This document shows, piece by piece, positions 40,878 to 50,034 of a DNA stretch of 64,000 nt. A model generated the notes under the pieces. It did not search any database, had not been told where the DNA came from, and saw only the letters and a list, made by a program, of their open reading frames with translations. A program made the translations under genes and the position numbers. Numbering within the stretch: position 1 is the stretch's first letter; every line of letters begins with the position of its first letter. The stretch is from contig NZ_JBBNAC010000001.1 in the NCBI RefSeq assembly GCF_037996825.1, forward strand, positions 2,108,001-2,172,000, in the 5' to 3' direction. Origin of the DNA: Bdellovibrio sp. BCCA. Its GTDB lineage: Bacteria; Bdellovibrionota; Bdellovibrionia; Bdellovibrionales; Bdellovibrionaceae.

Positions 40878-41645
40878 CTTCATAGCTGCCGCTTTATCCA
40901 ATCCGCTGAAAGTTCCCAACAATCTGTAGCCGTCACCTGGGTATGGAGTGTTTTTGTTGATCACAGCTGAAGCGCGGCAGTTGTAAGGACCTTCGTAGAT
41001 GTACCAGCATTTTCTGTAAGGTGATTGTTGAGCGTAAGATTGCGCGAAGTTTTTGTAGTACACGCGACCTGACACTGCACCTGAACCTTGAGCGTCACCT
41101 TGATTGATATAGTTATCGAATACTAGAACGATCGCACCGTAAGCATCTTGGAAGAAAGCTGAGAAGTAGTACTTACCGTTGATGATAAACCATCTGTTGA
41201 ATTCAGCTTCCATAAGGCCCGCGTCTTTCAACTTATACATATCAACGTTAGTGCCTGAACCGGCTTCAAAACGACCTTCATAGTTGTAACCAGTATCTAC
41301 GTAAGAGATTTTCACTGAACCTGCATAACGACCGTTTCCAGCGTTTTGCAAATCCACAGTCAACTTGAAGTTGGATGGATTGTTCAATGGATGCATTGCT
41401 ACGTAAGAGTTAAATTCAGCAATAGATACCGGAGTGAAGTTCACTGTATTAGAACCTGTTGAAGAACCCGTTGAAGTTCCTGAACCAGGACCTTCTGGAG
41501 AAACAGGTGTTGAACCATCATTAGTGATTGGCTGATAAACTCCGTTTGCAGAGTTTGTTTGGAACTCATTGCTCTTACCGCAACCAACACCTGCAAGTGC
41601 AAACACTGCTAGAAGGAAGATCAGTTTTGAGTTGAATGTTTTCAT
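40875..41645 (-). CDS. lipoprotein with Ser/Thr/Gly-rich linker
   Basis: A 256-residue lipoprotein with signal sequence ending AGVGC (Cys22), a flexible linker rich in Ser, Thr, Gly and Pro (about 25-68), and a folded beta-rich domain (about 70-250) with many Tyr and Asn and one Cys pair (CWYIYEGPYNC). No family recognised. Low codon complexity and GAGAGGC upstream of ATG suggest good expression. A surface or periplasmic location is inferred. Confidence 0.72.
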   Translation of the reverse strand: MKTFNSKLIFLLAVFALAGVGCGKSNEFQTNSANGVYQPITNDGSTPVSPEGPGSGTSTGSSTGSNTVNFTPVSIAEFNSYVAMHPLNNPSNFKLTVDLQNAGNGRYAGSVKISYVDTGYNYEGRFEAGSGTNVDMYKLKDAGLMEAEFNRWFIINGKYYFSAFFQDAYGAIVLVFDNYINQGDAQGSGAVSGRVYYKNFAQSYAQQSPYRKCWYIYEGPYNCRASAVINKNTPYPGDGYRLLGTFSGLDKAAAMK

Positions 41646-41851
41646 ATCAGCCTCTCTTTAAGAAGTTCGGTTTTAAAAAGAACCTCTCACCAAGACTCTA
41701 TTGCGATGCCTGTGCCAACCTTGCCTAACCCACATAACCCTCTGAAACCACGGATCTTTTATGAGGTTTCTCAGGGTGACACAAATGGGGGTTGAGCGTC
41801 TAATGTCTGCGGAAGGAGCGCAAAAAGGGCACACAGTCACATCTTGAGACA
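41646..41851. other. intergenic region with an imperfect inverted repeat
   Basis: This spacer holds the promoter of the lipoprotein (minus strand). CCCTCTGAAACC at 41738-41749 and GGTTTCTCAGGG at 41765-41776 form an imperfect 10-of-12 inverted repeat with a 15-base loop, possibly an operator. No reading frame is convincing. Confidence 0.45.
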
Positions 41852-41900
41852 TCTAAAAGTTCGACAAAAAACTAAATATTAGAGATCTTTCCTCGGTTTA
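41852..41900 (+). repeat. 49-bp direct repeat, copy A (upstream of pilin operon)
   Basis: This segment matches 45980-46028 at 43 of 49 positions without gaps, including TCTAAAAGTTCGAC at its start and TTTCCTCGG near its end. It lies 116 bases before the first pilin gene, on the same strand, and is probably a promoter or regulator-binding element. Confidence 0.8.
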
Positions 41901-42016
41901 TCTCAAAACCCGCCGCTGAAAATTAGAGTTTTTCGAACAGCAACACTTAATTTTTTCAGCTCCATATAAAATCTCAAATTTTTAACGATAATAACTAGGT
42001 ATGCTAAGGAGTCGAA

Positions 42017-42982
42017 TTGCTTCCAGATCAACATGAAGACTTGAAAAACCAAAGAGGTTCCATTCTCGTCTACGTCCTCGTGATGATTGCGGCGCTTTCT
42101 ATTTTTAGTATTTCGTTTAGCAGCACCATCACGAATCTTCAGAAGCATGTGTCTCATTCTAAGACTTCCATCAATACGAATTTCGACTTAACTCAAATGG
42201 TCCGCCTGATAAAGCTACCTAACGGGTTGGCGGAATCGGCAGGACTTGCCGACAATAGTTTACTCTACACTTGTCTTAATGGTGGAACGACATCAACCTG
42301 TGCAGAGAATTGCTGCGTTCACGGAACCACTGCAGGATTTTATTATGTGGACCCTTCTGACACCAACACCAACGTTTCACTTAAAAGAAAACTTCTCGGC
42401 CCACAGAGTGCTCCGACGTCCTATTATTTCAACGGAGCTCCTTGTACACCGACGGCCAACAACTCGGCCGAATGTGCTTATAGCCTTTGGGGGACCTTTA
42501 CAACGGTGTGTCCCGGAGGCTCCGCAACATGCGAGCACGCAGAGCATTTAAAAATTTCCGTTCATTTGCGCGCCAATCCGAAGGCCTTTACCAATCAAGT
42601 TTTGATGAAGGATCAAGATGTGGATTTTATCTACTTCAATGATCGCAACTACAAACCTTCCATCGTTCCGATTCCAGATGTGACCCTTTATCTGGGCGAC
42701 GGGATAGACAAAGAAGTTTCTGTTCTCGGTGACTCAGGCAATCCGTCCGAAATCCAAAATTTTGTTTTCACTAAATGTATTAGCGAAAATCCAGGAACAG
42801 TTCAACTCACGACTCCCGCAGATCAACCCTTCAGCGGAGGAGTTGCGAAAATCAGACTCAAGGCCCTAGCACAGGGCGACGCAAAAATCACAATGCAAAT
42901 CAGCGACGGCGCCCTTGAGAATAATCTTTCCAAAGAATATTCATTGAATGTCAAAGTCATTCCAGGAGTTTCACCGCCATGA
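42017..42982 (+). CDS. PilX-like pilus assembly protein with C-terminal Ig-like domain
   Basis: From TTG 42017 (TAAGGAGTCGAA upstream) the 321-residue protein begins with a short hydrophilic leader and a hydrophobic helix RGSILVYVLVMIAALSIF, like PilX-type minor pilins without Glu5. The middle is Cys-rich. The C-terminal ~95 residues (YKPSIVPIPDVTLYLGDG... NNLSKEYSLNVKV) match the C-terminus of the third pilin in this operon and look like an Ig/cadherin-like domain. Its stop overlaps the next ATG. Confidence 0.75.
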   Translation: MLPDQHEDLKNQRGSILVYVLVMIAALSIFSISFSSTITNLQKHVSHSKTSINTNFDLTQMVRLIKLPNGLAESAGLADNSLLYTCLNGGTTSTCAENCCVHGTTAGFYYVDPSDTNTNVSLKRKLLGPQSAPTSYYFNGAPCTPTANNSAECAYSLWGTFTTVCPGGSATCEHAEHLKISVHLRANPKAFTNQVLMKDQDVDFIYFNDRNYKPSIVPIPDVTLYLGDGIDKEVSVLGDSGNPSEIQNFVFTKCISENPGTVQLTTPADQPFSGGVAKIRLKALAQGDAKITMQISDGALENNLSKEYSLNVKVIPGVSPP

Positions 42983-45036
42983 AAACTTCTTTAACCACCA
43001 CTCAAAAAGGTTTTACTCTTGTTGAAATCCTCGTCGCCCTGGGAGTTTTCAGTTTTGTCGTCACAGGAGTGATGTCTTTCTCGGCCTGGATTATTCGCTC
43101 TGTGCAAACAGAAGCCTCGAAGTCCGATCGAAACGTTGAAAATCTTGAAATGCTAAAACTCTTCACGCAGCCCGTTTATTTTGGCGCTTTAAGCAAGTAC
43201 CCGGACAATGCGCAACTCAAGTCCTGCATGACAACGGACACCGTAGAGTGCGACAGCAGCGTAGAGTATTCTGTAAATCCTTTCGACTTAGCGACGAATC
43301 AACCGTTGGGCTTAGCCAGCGGTTCGGTAGATCCTACAATCAAAGATCAGATTTTCTTTAAAGTTCACTGCCCCAACAATGCATTGAAATGTGATAAAGC
43401 AGACTACTTCACGGTGATTGTGAAAACGTACTTCGATCAACACGGAATTAGTTTTTCTAGCATTGAAAAACAAGGTGTCGTGGTTCCCGAGTTTAACAAT
43501 GTTGTGACCTATGTACCCGATGCGACTTTAGCACCGGGGCGTCCCATCAACGTCCTTTTGTTTTTGGATAACTCTAACAGTATGGCTTTTGCAAAAGATC
43601 AAATTAAGGATGCTTTGGATGCGCTTATAAATAAGATTTCTAAGATGGATGTCACTTTGGGGATTTATACGTTAAGCACGTCCTCATATTCAAAACCATC
43701 TTATTATTACTATGACAGCGATGGTCAGCAAGTCTTCATGACCGCGCCCCCTAAAACTCCTGGATTTGTTTACTACGAATTAGATACCGCCATAGCCACT
43801 TACCCATCCCGATACACAAATCAAGATCCGTCATATCTTCTCACCTCGCTCGGTTCTTCCTACAGGACCTTCGAATTCCTCTCAACAGATTCCGACACCG
43901 TTAGAGCCACCAAAATAAGTGCGGTAAAAAATCTCGTGGAATACTTGCTTGCTAATCCTGGCGCCGGAATGGACACGCCTTTATGTAATTTAGTTCGTCT
44001 ATTAGAGGCTCCAGGCCCCTTCGCTCCGTTTAATTTTGACTCTATGACTCCCACGGCGATGTTCATTATTTCAAACGAAGACGATGAGTCCAATGCTAAG
44101 CCCAGCTACCAGGGCGGTTGCCAAAAATCTGAGACAATAAAATGGACAATAGATCCGGACTACTATCACTATTGGGGAAAAGCACAGACCTATAAAATGG
44201 ACGTTGAAGCCAATGCCACTATGGACGGAGCTCCCTATCATGCAGCAGTGCCCATTACTTATGAAGTTCCTTACGACGCGACTAAACCCCCGGGCGCGGA
44301 CTGTCTGACCGATGCAAACTCTAAGATCAGTCAAATTGAAACTGCCTTCGTTAATATTTATTCTGGTTTAGCATGGACATATAAAGTCGGTGACGGTTTC
44401 ACAATCAAAAAATGCACCGTCGACAATTCCACTACAATACCTATCAGTTTGAGAAACCTGACCCCTCAGGATATCTGTCAGCAAATTGCCAACGGTCAGA
44501 AGAAGATGAAGGCCTCTTATGTCGAAGGCAGCTGCTACGAAAACTTTCAACCCGGAGGCTCGGGCGCCACTGGCGGCTACATTAGCACAACCTCATTCTT
44601 TTCATCAACAATAGACAATGTCGTTGACACGACTTACGCCGCCATTCAAAAAACTCTGGGCTTGGAAAATCTTTATTACACAGCGGTTGTCCATCCTGAT
44701 GCCACGACTTGCACGATCACTCCGGGCTCTCAGGTTGGCACCCGCTACATGAATCTTGCAAAAAAACCAGGAGTGAAATCTTCCGTCATTCCGGTGTGTA
44801 ATACGAGTTATACCGGACAAATGGATAAAATCGTTCAGTGGACCGAAACCCTTGGCGCTAACGATATTCAACTCACGCCTTCTGTGGCCGCCAATATGAG
44901 TGGCGTTGAAATCGTCCGATCAGGAGTGACCATAAAACTTATTGCCAATGTGGATTATCAACTTTCCGGAACAATTCTTATTTTCAAAACCGGGCTTCTT
45001 CAGCCTAATGATCTGGTAAAGGTGTATTTAAAGTAG
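42979..45036 (+). CDS. modular prepilin with a von Willebrand A domain
   Basis: The 685-residue protein has a class III prepilin leader: QKG then FTLVEILVALGVFSF (Glu5 present), so it is processed by prepilin peptidase and enters a type IV-like pilus. After a Cys-rich pilin head a vWA domain follows (about 190-400) with MIDAS motif DNSNS (197-201), a Thr in GMDTPL and an acidic ISNEDDE. The C-terminal third is beta-rich. vWA-bearing pilins, such as PilB of Streptococcus sanguinis, sit at pilus tips and bind host ligands. A prey-adhesin role is inferred. Confidence 0.85.
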   Translation: MKTSLTTTQKGFTLVEILVALGVFSFVVTGVMSFSAWIIRSVQTEASKSDRNVENLEMLKLFTQPVYFGALSKYPDNAQLKSCMTTDTVECDSSVEYSVNPFDLATNQPLGLASGSVDPTIKDQIFFKVHCPNNALKCDKADYFTVIVKTYFDQHGISFSSIEKQGVVVPEFNNVVTYVPDATLAPGRPINVLLFLDNSNSMAFAKDQIKDALDALINKISKMDVTLGIYTLSTSSYSKPSYYYYDSDGQQVFMTAPPKTPGFVYYELDTAIATYPSRYTNQDPSYLLTSLGSSYRTFEFLSTDSDTVRATKISAVKNLVEYLLANPGAGMDTPLCNLVRLLEAPGPFAPFNFDSMTPTAMFIISNEDDESNAKPSYQGGCQKSETIKWTIDPDYYHYWGKAQTYKMDVEANATMDGAPYHAAVPITYEVPYDATKPPGADCLTDANSKISQIETAFVNIYSGLAWTYKVGDGFTIKKCTVDNSTTIPISLRNLTPQDICQQIANGQKKMKASYVEGSCYENFQPGGSGATGGYISTTSFFSSTIDNVVDTTYAAIQKTLGLENLYYTAVVHPDATTCTITPGSQVGTRYMNLAKKPGVKSSVIPVCNTSYTGQMDKIVQWTETLGANDIQLTPSVAANMSGVEIVRSGVTIKLIANVDYQLSGTILIFKTGLLQPNDLVKVYLK

Positions 45037-45037
45037 C

Positions 45038-45970
45038 ATGCTTAGAGACAACAAAGGACTCTCAGTCATAGAACTTATGGTCGGAATTGGTATCTTGGCT
45101 ATATCTGCCGTCGTCGTTTTCATGCCTCAGATTGAAATTCAAAAAAGGATTTCTGACGTTGATAAAAAAGCTTCGCGAATTATACAAAACAACGATTTAA
45201 AACAAAAAATTCTCGCTACGGAAACGTCCCTTTCTCGAAGTGCTTTAATCTCTCCTGAAAATGATGCTCTTTGTCCCTGCACTCAGGGCGGAAACTTTTT
45301 TTCCAATTCCACCAAGGTCTGCTTCCGAAGCCAGTGTCAGGCCAATCAAGATGTCTATTTTTCTTTCTTCGATCCCAAGGCGACGTCTCTGACTCGGCTC
45401 AGTGGAACAATGGCAGCTCCTGTCTATTACTCAAAATCGGGGGAGCCTTGTCCTAACTCCGCAGCTCCGCCGGGAAGCGATCCTGAAAAAATCTGTGGGT
45501 ACAAAGCAGTTACAAAATACAGAGCCCACTGCCCTGGAGACCTATCCGCTTGTGACCATGCGGACTATCTCATTTTGACACTGGAGCTTTTTCCTTTGGA
45601 AGCTGGATCACAGCTTAAGTACGAAAAGACTCAGTTCATTTATTCAGTTCCTTTAAATTACAAACCTATCATCGCGGCGATTTCCGATCTTTCGCTAAAC
45701 GTGGCCGAACAGAAAAAAATCGCCGTCACGGCGGATGCTGGGGACCCTTCAGAAATTCAAAAATTTATCTTTCAGTTATGCGAAAGCCAACAGCCCAACG
45801 TGGTCGAGGTTAAATGCTATAAGTTTGTAAATGGAGTGGCTCAAATCATTCTTACTGGAAAAACCCCTGGCACGACCCAAGTCCGTCTGCAGATCAATGA
45901 CGGCGGGTTTGAAAACAATCTCTCAAATCCTCTCAGCTTCAACGTAACAGTCCCACCACCCCCTCCTTAA
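45038..45970 (+). CDS. modular prepilin with C-terminal Ig-like domain
   Basis: A 310-residue pilin with leader NKG then LSVIELMVGIGILAIS (Glu5). The head has several Cys (CPCTQGG, CFRSQC, CPGDLSAC). The C-terminal domain (about 205-305; NYKPIIAAISDLSL to NNLSNPLSFNVTV) is homologous to that of the first gene in the operon, showing an intra-operon duplication. It ends in a Pro tail. The ATG is one base after the vWA gene's stop. Confidence 0.83.
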   Translation: MLRDNKGLSVIELMVGIGILAISAVVVFMPQIEIQKRISDVDKKASRIIQNNDLKQKILATETSLSRSALISPENDALCPCTQGGNFFSNSTKVCFRSQCQANQDVYFSFFDPKATSLTRLSGTMAAPVYYSKSGEPCPNSAAPPGSDPEKICGYKAVTKYRAHCPGDLSACDHADYLILTLELFPLEAGSQLKYEKTQFIYSVPLNYKPIIAAISDLSLNVAEQKKIAVTADAGDPSEIQKFIFQLCESQQPNVVEVKCYKFVNGVAQIILTGKTPGTTQVRLQINDGGFENNLSNPLSFNVTVPPPPP

Positions 45971-45979
45971 AGAGAACTG

Positions 45980-46028
45980 TCTAAAAGTTCGACGAAAAAA
46001 TAAATATTTAAGATTTTTCCTCGGCTTA
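45980..46028 (+). repeat. 49-bp direct repeat, copy B (downstream of pilin operon)
   Basis: Gapless match (43/49) to copy A. It starts ten bases after the last pilin stop and ends 40 bases before a possible 25-residue membrane peptide gene. Confidence 0.8.
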
Positions 46029-46068
46029 CCGAAATGGGATTTGTACAGAATTTATAAAGGAAATAGTC

Positions 46069-46146
46069 ATGACAATCACAGCAACAAACGTATTGATCTT
46101 GGGCGCCGTTTTCATGTTTGCAGCCCGAGTCTTTTTGGGATTCTAA
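46069..46146 (+). CDS. possible 25-residue membrane peptide
   Basis: ATAAAGGAAATAGTC precedes an ATG opening a 25-codon frame made almost entirely of one hydrophobic segment (NVLILGAVFMFAARVFLGF). It follows copy B of the repeat and may use it as promoter. The evidence is the ribosome binding site and composition only. Confidence 0.42.
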   Translation: MTITATNVLILGAVFMFAARVFLGF

Positions 46147-46164
46147 TTTTTAGACTTCGATAAA

Positions 46165-48000
46165 TTAAAATTTTGCGTGCAGATAAATCATCCCCTGCAC
46201 TTTCTTTTCCGTTGTGCCCATCACAGGACTGACTGGTCCGACAACTCCAAATGGTGTGATTTGATTTCCCCGCGTTTGTGAAACCGACGCTCCCACTTCT
46301 ACCAGCTTGCTTAACTTTTTAGTCCAATCAATGTGAATCGAAGAAACTGGAACCGTGTCATAAAACGGGTCTTTGCTTTTATTTGAAACTATTCTGCCAA
46401 GGTCCGCTCCGACCGAAAAGGTACCTAGTTTTTCCGTTGGAACAACCGCCTTGATTGAGTTTTTCAAAGCGACAGCGGAAGTAACATTCACGCCTTCGAG
46501 AAAATAAACATCCGTTCCCACAACAAGGTAAGCTTCTTTTTTGTCAGGTTTACTTGTGTCGTAGATCACACCAATACGATCATAAGTCGTCGTCAACTGA
46601 CCATGATGTTTTTGCTCAATGTCCCGTGGCTGCCAACTCCAAGTTCTATCTGCGGATACAGTGAGGTTGAGATCTTTCCACTGGTGATCGACGCCGGTTT
46701 TGATTTCATTGCGAACTCCAGAAGAGGTTGTCTTTTTTTGATCTCCGCCGAGAGGTCTTAAATCCAAAGCCACTGTGTTGATTTCGATTTTGCCTGTCGT
46801 ATCGTTGATGCGAGCTTCGCCTTTTAAGTGAGAGCCAAAAAATAAACTGCTGCGCTCCCCTTCTTTAAAACTTCTTGTCATAGCATCAAATCCGGGCGCT
46901 GAAATTTTTAAAGCACCACCGTAAACTTCCGCTGTCGCACGCACTTCATCAACCAACATGCCATCGGTAACAATGCTTGTTCCCGTGCGCGCTGAAACTC
47001 CCGCGGCTTCCAAACGGTAAGCCCCTTCGTCCGTCATCACTTTTGTTCCAAGCATAAATCCTTTTACTGAATCTGTTCCAAACTGCGCGGAAATAGTTTG
47101 TTCGTTTTGACTGGCTCTCACCGTCAAAGCGGCGGAGTCAGGCTTGAATCGTGCCACACCTTCAATCGAGTCTTGCACCCATTGGGCTGTTGCGGGTACG
47201 TATTCGTGTATTTTTCCGGGACGAGATTCTACGTATTGCGCTCCCGTAAGAACACCTAAGACTTTTGCAGAAACATCAACGGCAGACTGCAGATTTTTTT
47301 GTTTTGTATTATAAATCTGTGAATAATTTTGAACGTAATATTCGCCGGTTTTTGGATCGCGAAAATGCAAGATCGCGTGCCCACCGGCGTTGTCTTTCGT
47401 AAGATCTTGCTGCCATTGCCCCGTATGACGCCCCACTGCCTCAAAGCCCAAATTTTTTGCGACTTCGCCCAAAAGTTTGTGAATGTCTCCACAAACGCCA
47501 CCTTCTTTGGCAGCCTTCACGGCATTTTGATAAACGGACTCTAGATTTTTATTTTCTTTTCCTGTTTCACTATAGCCATTAGACAAGCGACTGCCGAGCA
47601 TGCTTAAGAACAATAACTTTTCTTCCGGCTTTAATCCGGCGACATTTCCCTTGGTAAACTTCAAAGCGTCATTGAAATTGCTTTGACTCAGAAATTGCGT
47701 GTAATAACTATTTACCACCACAAGTCGGTCACTGGAAATATTGAGATCTTGTGGATTTTTAAAAACGACATCGAGTTCTTTACCGACAGGTTTGGTATCG
47801 ACCATAAAGTAGGCGTCGACCCATTTTGAATTTCCCGTTTTAATTGCTTTTGCGACTTTTTCGAGTGCACCGACAGAGCTGACTTCTTCTTTGGATTCAG
47901 TTGAACAGTTAAGGCAAGGTCCTTCTGCTTCCGTTGCAAAAAGCGAGATAGAAAATCCTAAAACCCCGACGATGCTGGCAAGAACGATCTGTTTTCTCAT
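46165..48000 (-). CDS. transglutaminase-like cysteine-peptidase domain fused to a C-terminal beta-barrel
   Basis: The 611-residue protein has a signal peptide (about 1-22), a Cys pair (CLNC), a helical region, and a transglutaminase-like triad candidate: GGVCGDIH (Cys170), GGHAILHFRD (His208) and Asp215. From about 270 it becomes beta-rich with alternating strands and ends in IYLHAKF, a terminal Phe typical of outer-membrane barrels. An enzyme anchored to or passing the outer membrane is inferred. Catalysis could be peptidase, amidase or crosslinking. No family name is assigned. Confidence 0.65.
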   Translation of the reverse strand: MRKQIVLASIVGVLGFSISLFATEAEGPCLNCSTESKEEVSSVGALEKVAKAIKTGNSKWVDAYFMVDTKPVGKELDVVFKNPQDLNISSDRLVVVNSYYTQFLSQSNFNDALKFTKGNVAGLKPEEKLLFLSMLGSRLSNGYSETGKENKNLESVYQNAVKAAKEGGVCGDIHKLLGEVAKNLGFEAVGRHTGQWQQDLTKDNAGGHAILHFRDPKTGEYYVQNYSQIYNTKQKNLQSAVDVSAKVLGVLTGAQYVESRPGKIHEYVPATAQWVQDSIEGVARFKPDSAALTVRASQNEQTISAQFGTDSVKGFMLGTKVMTDEGAYRLEAAGVSARTGTSIVTDGMLVDEVRATAEVYGGALKISAPGFDAMTRSFKEGERSSLFFGSHLKGEARINDTTGKIEINTVALDLRPLGGDQKKTTSSGVRNEIKTGVDHQWKDLNLTVSADRTWSWQPRDIEQKHHGQLTTTYDRIGVIYDTSKPDKKEAYLVVGTDVYFLEGVNVTSAVALKNSIKAVVPTEKLGTFSVGADLGRIVSNKSKDPFYDTVPVSSIHIDWTKKLSKLVEVGASVSQTRGNQITPFGVVGPVSPVMGTTEKKVQGMIYLHAKF

Positions 48001-48036
48001 ACCGTTCTTTTCGGGAAATTAGAGCTGAAACTGAAA

Positions 48037-49200
48037 CTACTTAAGTCGAGCTAGAGGATAATAATGCGTTAAGATTTGCTTATAATTGCGACCACCTTGT
48101 CCCAAGGCTTTACTGCCCCACTGACAAAGTCCTACGCCGTGACCGAAACCTTGTCCTTGAAACTGAAAGCTCTCTCCGATTTTTTTCATTTCAAAAAGCG
48201 AACTGCGCAAATCCTGAAATCCCAACAGTTGGCGAAAGTCATTGGCCGAAATCAATTTCGATGGGGCATCGTTGAAAGCCACACGCACAGCTTTGATACG
48301 GTTTTCTGATGGAATTTTAATAAACTCCAAGGAAGAAAAATTTTCGACATGCAAACGACGACTTAGCTCTTCTTTACTAAGGCTCAATTTCCAATGAGCG
48401 CGAGGGTTTGTCGGACAAGAAGTGTCCACCGTAGTTCCCGCATTCACGCCATAGTTCCAGACATTTTGTGGTGTTGTGGTTTTGCCGCCGCAATCTGAAT
48501 GGAAAAAGGCTTTAAGAACTTTGTTGTTAGAAGCGTAAAGCTTAATTCCTTCCGTTTCACGAACCGCTTGAACGGCTTTTTTGATGAGCGGATCATTTTC
48601 ATCTTCCGCAAGCACGTGACGAAACACTTGATCGAGAATGCTGCTTTCTAAGTGATAGGGTTTATCCTTACGCTCCTCCATCACAGCCAAAGCATAAGAT
48701 CTTGCCGCTACCGCTTGCGCTTTCAAAGTTTCCAGCGGCCATGACAAGGGCATTTCACTGGCAAGAACTCCGACGACGTAATCTTCCAAAGGCATAACAC
48801 CTACAACATCGACATTCTTGTTTGCGTTCATGTTGAGAAGAACTCGCGACGGTAATGCCTGCGCTCCGACGCGAAGGTTTTCACCTTGAATGAGCAAATA
48901 TTTTTCAGAAAAAAGATGTTCGGGATCTTGGTTGTTCACGCGCAAGGCCCAAACTTTTTTCCCTTCCTTTTCGAGCAAACGAACTTCAGCTTGTGCGTTT
49001 CTTGGGATAGCAACAGGCTTATAAGGTTGGTTGAGATTTTGAAAACGAAGAGCCAAGCCAGAGATCTGAACTTTTTTAGGTGCGCTCATCAAGCGCACCC
49101 GGACGACCTCGGAAGATGCCGATCTAGCATCCGAAAGAAAACTGACATACACAAAGATGAAACACAAAGAGGCCCAAATCAGTTTCACTGCAATTTCCAT
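48037..49200 (-). CDS. SpoIID/LytB domain protein
   Basis: A 387-residue exported protein (signal about 1-28) with the SpoIID domain: PLEDYVVGVLASEMPLSW, LKAQAVAARSYALA, FFHSDCGGKTTTPQNVWNYG and the end motif GQGFGHGVGLCQWG. SpoIID enzymes are lytic transglycosylases that cut denuded peptidoglycan glycan strands. Outside spore formers they help remodel cell walls. In a Bdellovibrio-like cell this could act on own or prey wall. It is 36 bases upstream of the barrel gene and probably cotranscribed. Confidence 0.88.
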   Translation of the reverse strand: MEIAVKLIWASLCFIFVYVSFLSDARSASSEVVRVRLMSAPKKVQISGLALRFQNLNQPYKPVAIPRNAQAEVRLLEKEGKKVWALRVNNQDPEHLFSEKYLLIQGENLRVGAQALPSRVLLNMNANKNVDVVGVMPLEDYVVGVLASEMPLSWPLETLKAQAVAARSYALAVMEERKDKPYHLESSILDQVFRHVLAEDENDPLIKKAVQAVRETEGIKLYASNNKVLKAFFHSDCGGKTTTPQNVWNYGVNAGTTVDTSCPTNPRAHWKLSLSKEELSRRLHVENFSSLEFIKIPSENRIKAVRVAFNDAPSKLISANDFRQLLGFQDLRSSLFEMKKIGESFQFQGQGFGHGVGLCQWGSKALGQGGRNYKQILTHYYPLARLK

Positions 49201-49245
49201 CCGTAGAAATTTGCCAAAACTTCATGTTCTGACCTCTTAATTAAA

Positions 49246-49271
49246 CCTCATCCATCCAGGAGGATGAAAGT
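49246..49271 (-). terminator. weak intrinsic terminator after the slipin gene
   Basis: TCATCC and GGATGA pair around eight bases and are followed on the minus strand by GGTTTAATTAAG. The T tract is poor. Confidence 0.4.
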
Positions 49272-50021
49272 CTAGTTTTTCTTTTGCATCTCAACTAGGG
49301 GCTTAATGATGTCCAGCGGCAAAGGGAAAATGATCGTATTGGATTTGTCGCCAGCGATTTCCGTCAAAGTCTGCATGTAAGCGAGCTGCAATGCAGAAGG
49401 TGATCCCGCCAAAGTCAGCGACGCCTCTTGAAGTTTTTGCGCTCTTTGCACTTCCCCTTCGGCACTGATGACTTTTGCACGACGTTCACGCTCTGCTTCC
49501 GCTTCACGCGCCATCGCTCTTTGCATTTCTTTTGGCAGATCGATTTGTTTTACTTCGACCATCGTGACTTTAATACCCCACGCCTCCGTGTGCTTATCTA
49601 AAATACCTTGAAGGGCCGAATTGATTTTATCACGGTGCTCGAGCACATCATCAAGCGGGTATTGTCCCATCACTGAACGCAAAGTCGTTTGCGCCAACTG
49701 GCTTGTCGCGAAATAATAATCTTCAATTTTTGTGATCGCCTCAAGAGGAGATACCACTTTGAAATACACAACAGCATTCACCTGCATACTCACGTTGTCT
49801 TTTGTGATGACGTCTTGAGGTTGCACGTCCATCGCCACAGTACGCGTGTCGATTTTGATCATGCGTTCAACAAATGGAATAAGAAGAATCAAACCGGGAC
49901 CTCGAACGCCGACGGCTTTACCAAGACGAAGAACAACACCACGTTCCCAATCGTTTAGAATTTTGATCATGGAACTTAAGATGATCCCGCCAATAACAAC
50001 TATCGCTATTAAAAATTCCAT
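49272..50021 (-). CDS. slipin/stomatin (SPFH) membrane protein
   Basis: The 249-residue protein has one N-terminal membrane segment (about 2-20) and an SPFH domain: [50 protein letters not shown] (two motifs), and a charged helix with [19 protein letters not shown]. It should oligomerise in membrane microdomains. NfeD homologues process stomatin-like partners, and the NfeD gene lies directly upstream (13 bases). The ATG at 50021 gives better ribosome binding site spacing than GTG 50027. Confidence 0.92.
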   Translation of the reverse strand: MEFLIAIVVIGGIILSSMIKILNDWERGVVLRLGKAVGVRGPGLILLIPFVERMIKIDTRTVAMDVQPQDVITKDNVSMQVNAVVYFKVVSPLEAITKIEDYYFATSQLAQTTLRSVMGQYPLDDVLEHRDKINSALQGILDKHTEAWGIKVTMVEVKQIDLPKEMQRAMAREAEAERERRAKVISAEGEVQRAQKLQEASLTLAGSPSALQLAYMQTLTEIAGDKSNTIIFPLPLDIIKPLVEMQKKN

Positions 50022-50034
50022 TCGCACGTACTCC

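Noticed and set aside
41852-41900. c-di-GMP riboswitch upstream of the pilin genes
   Set aside because: The repeat does not fold into the GEMM core and lacks its conserved loop sequences.
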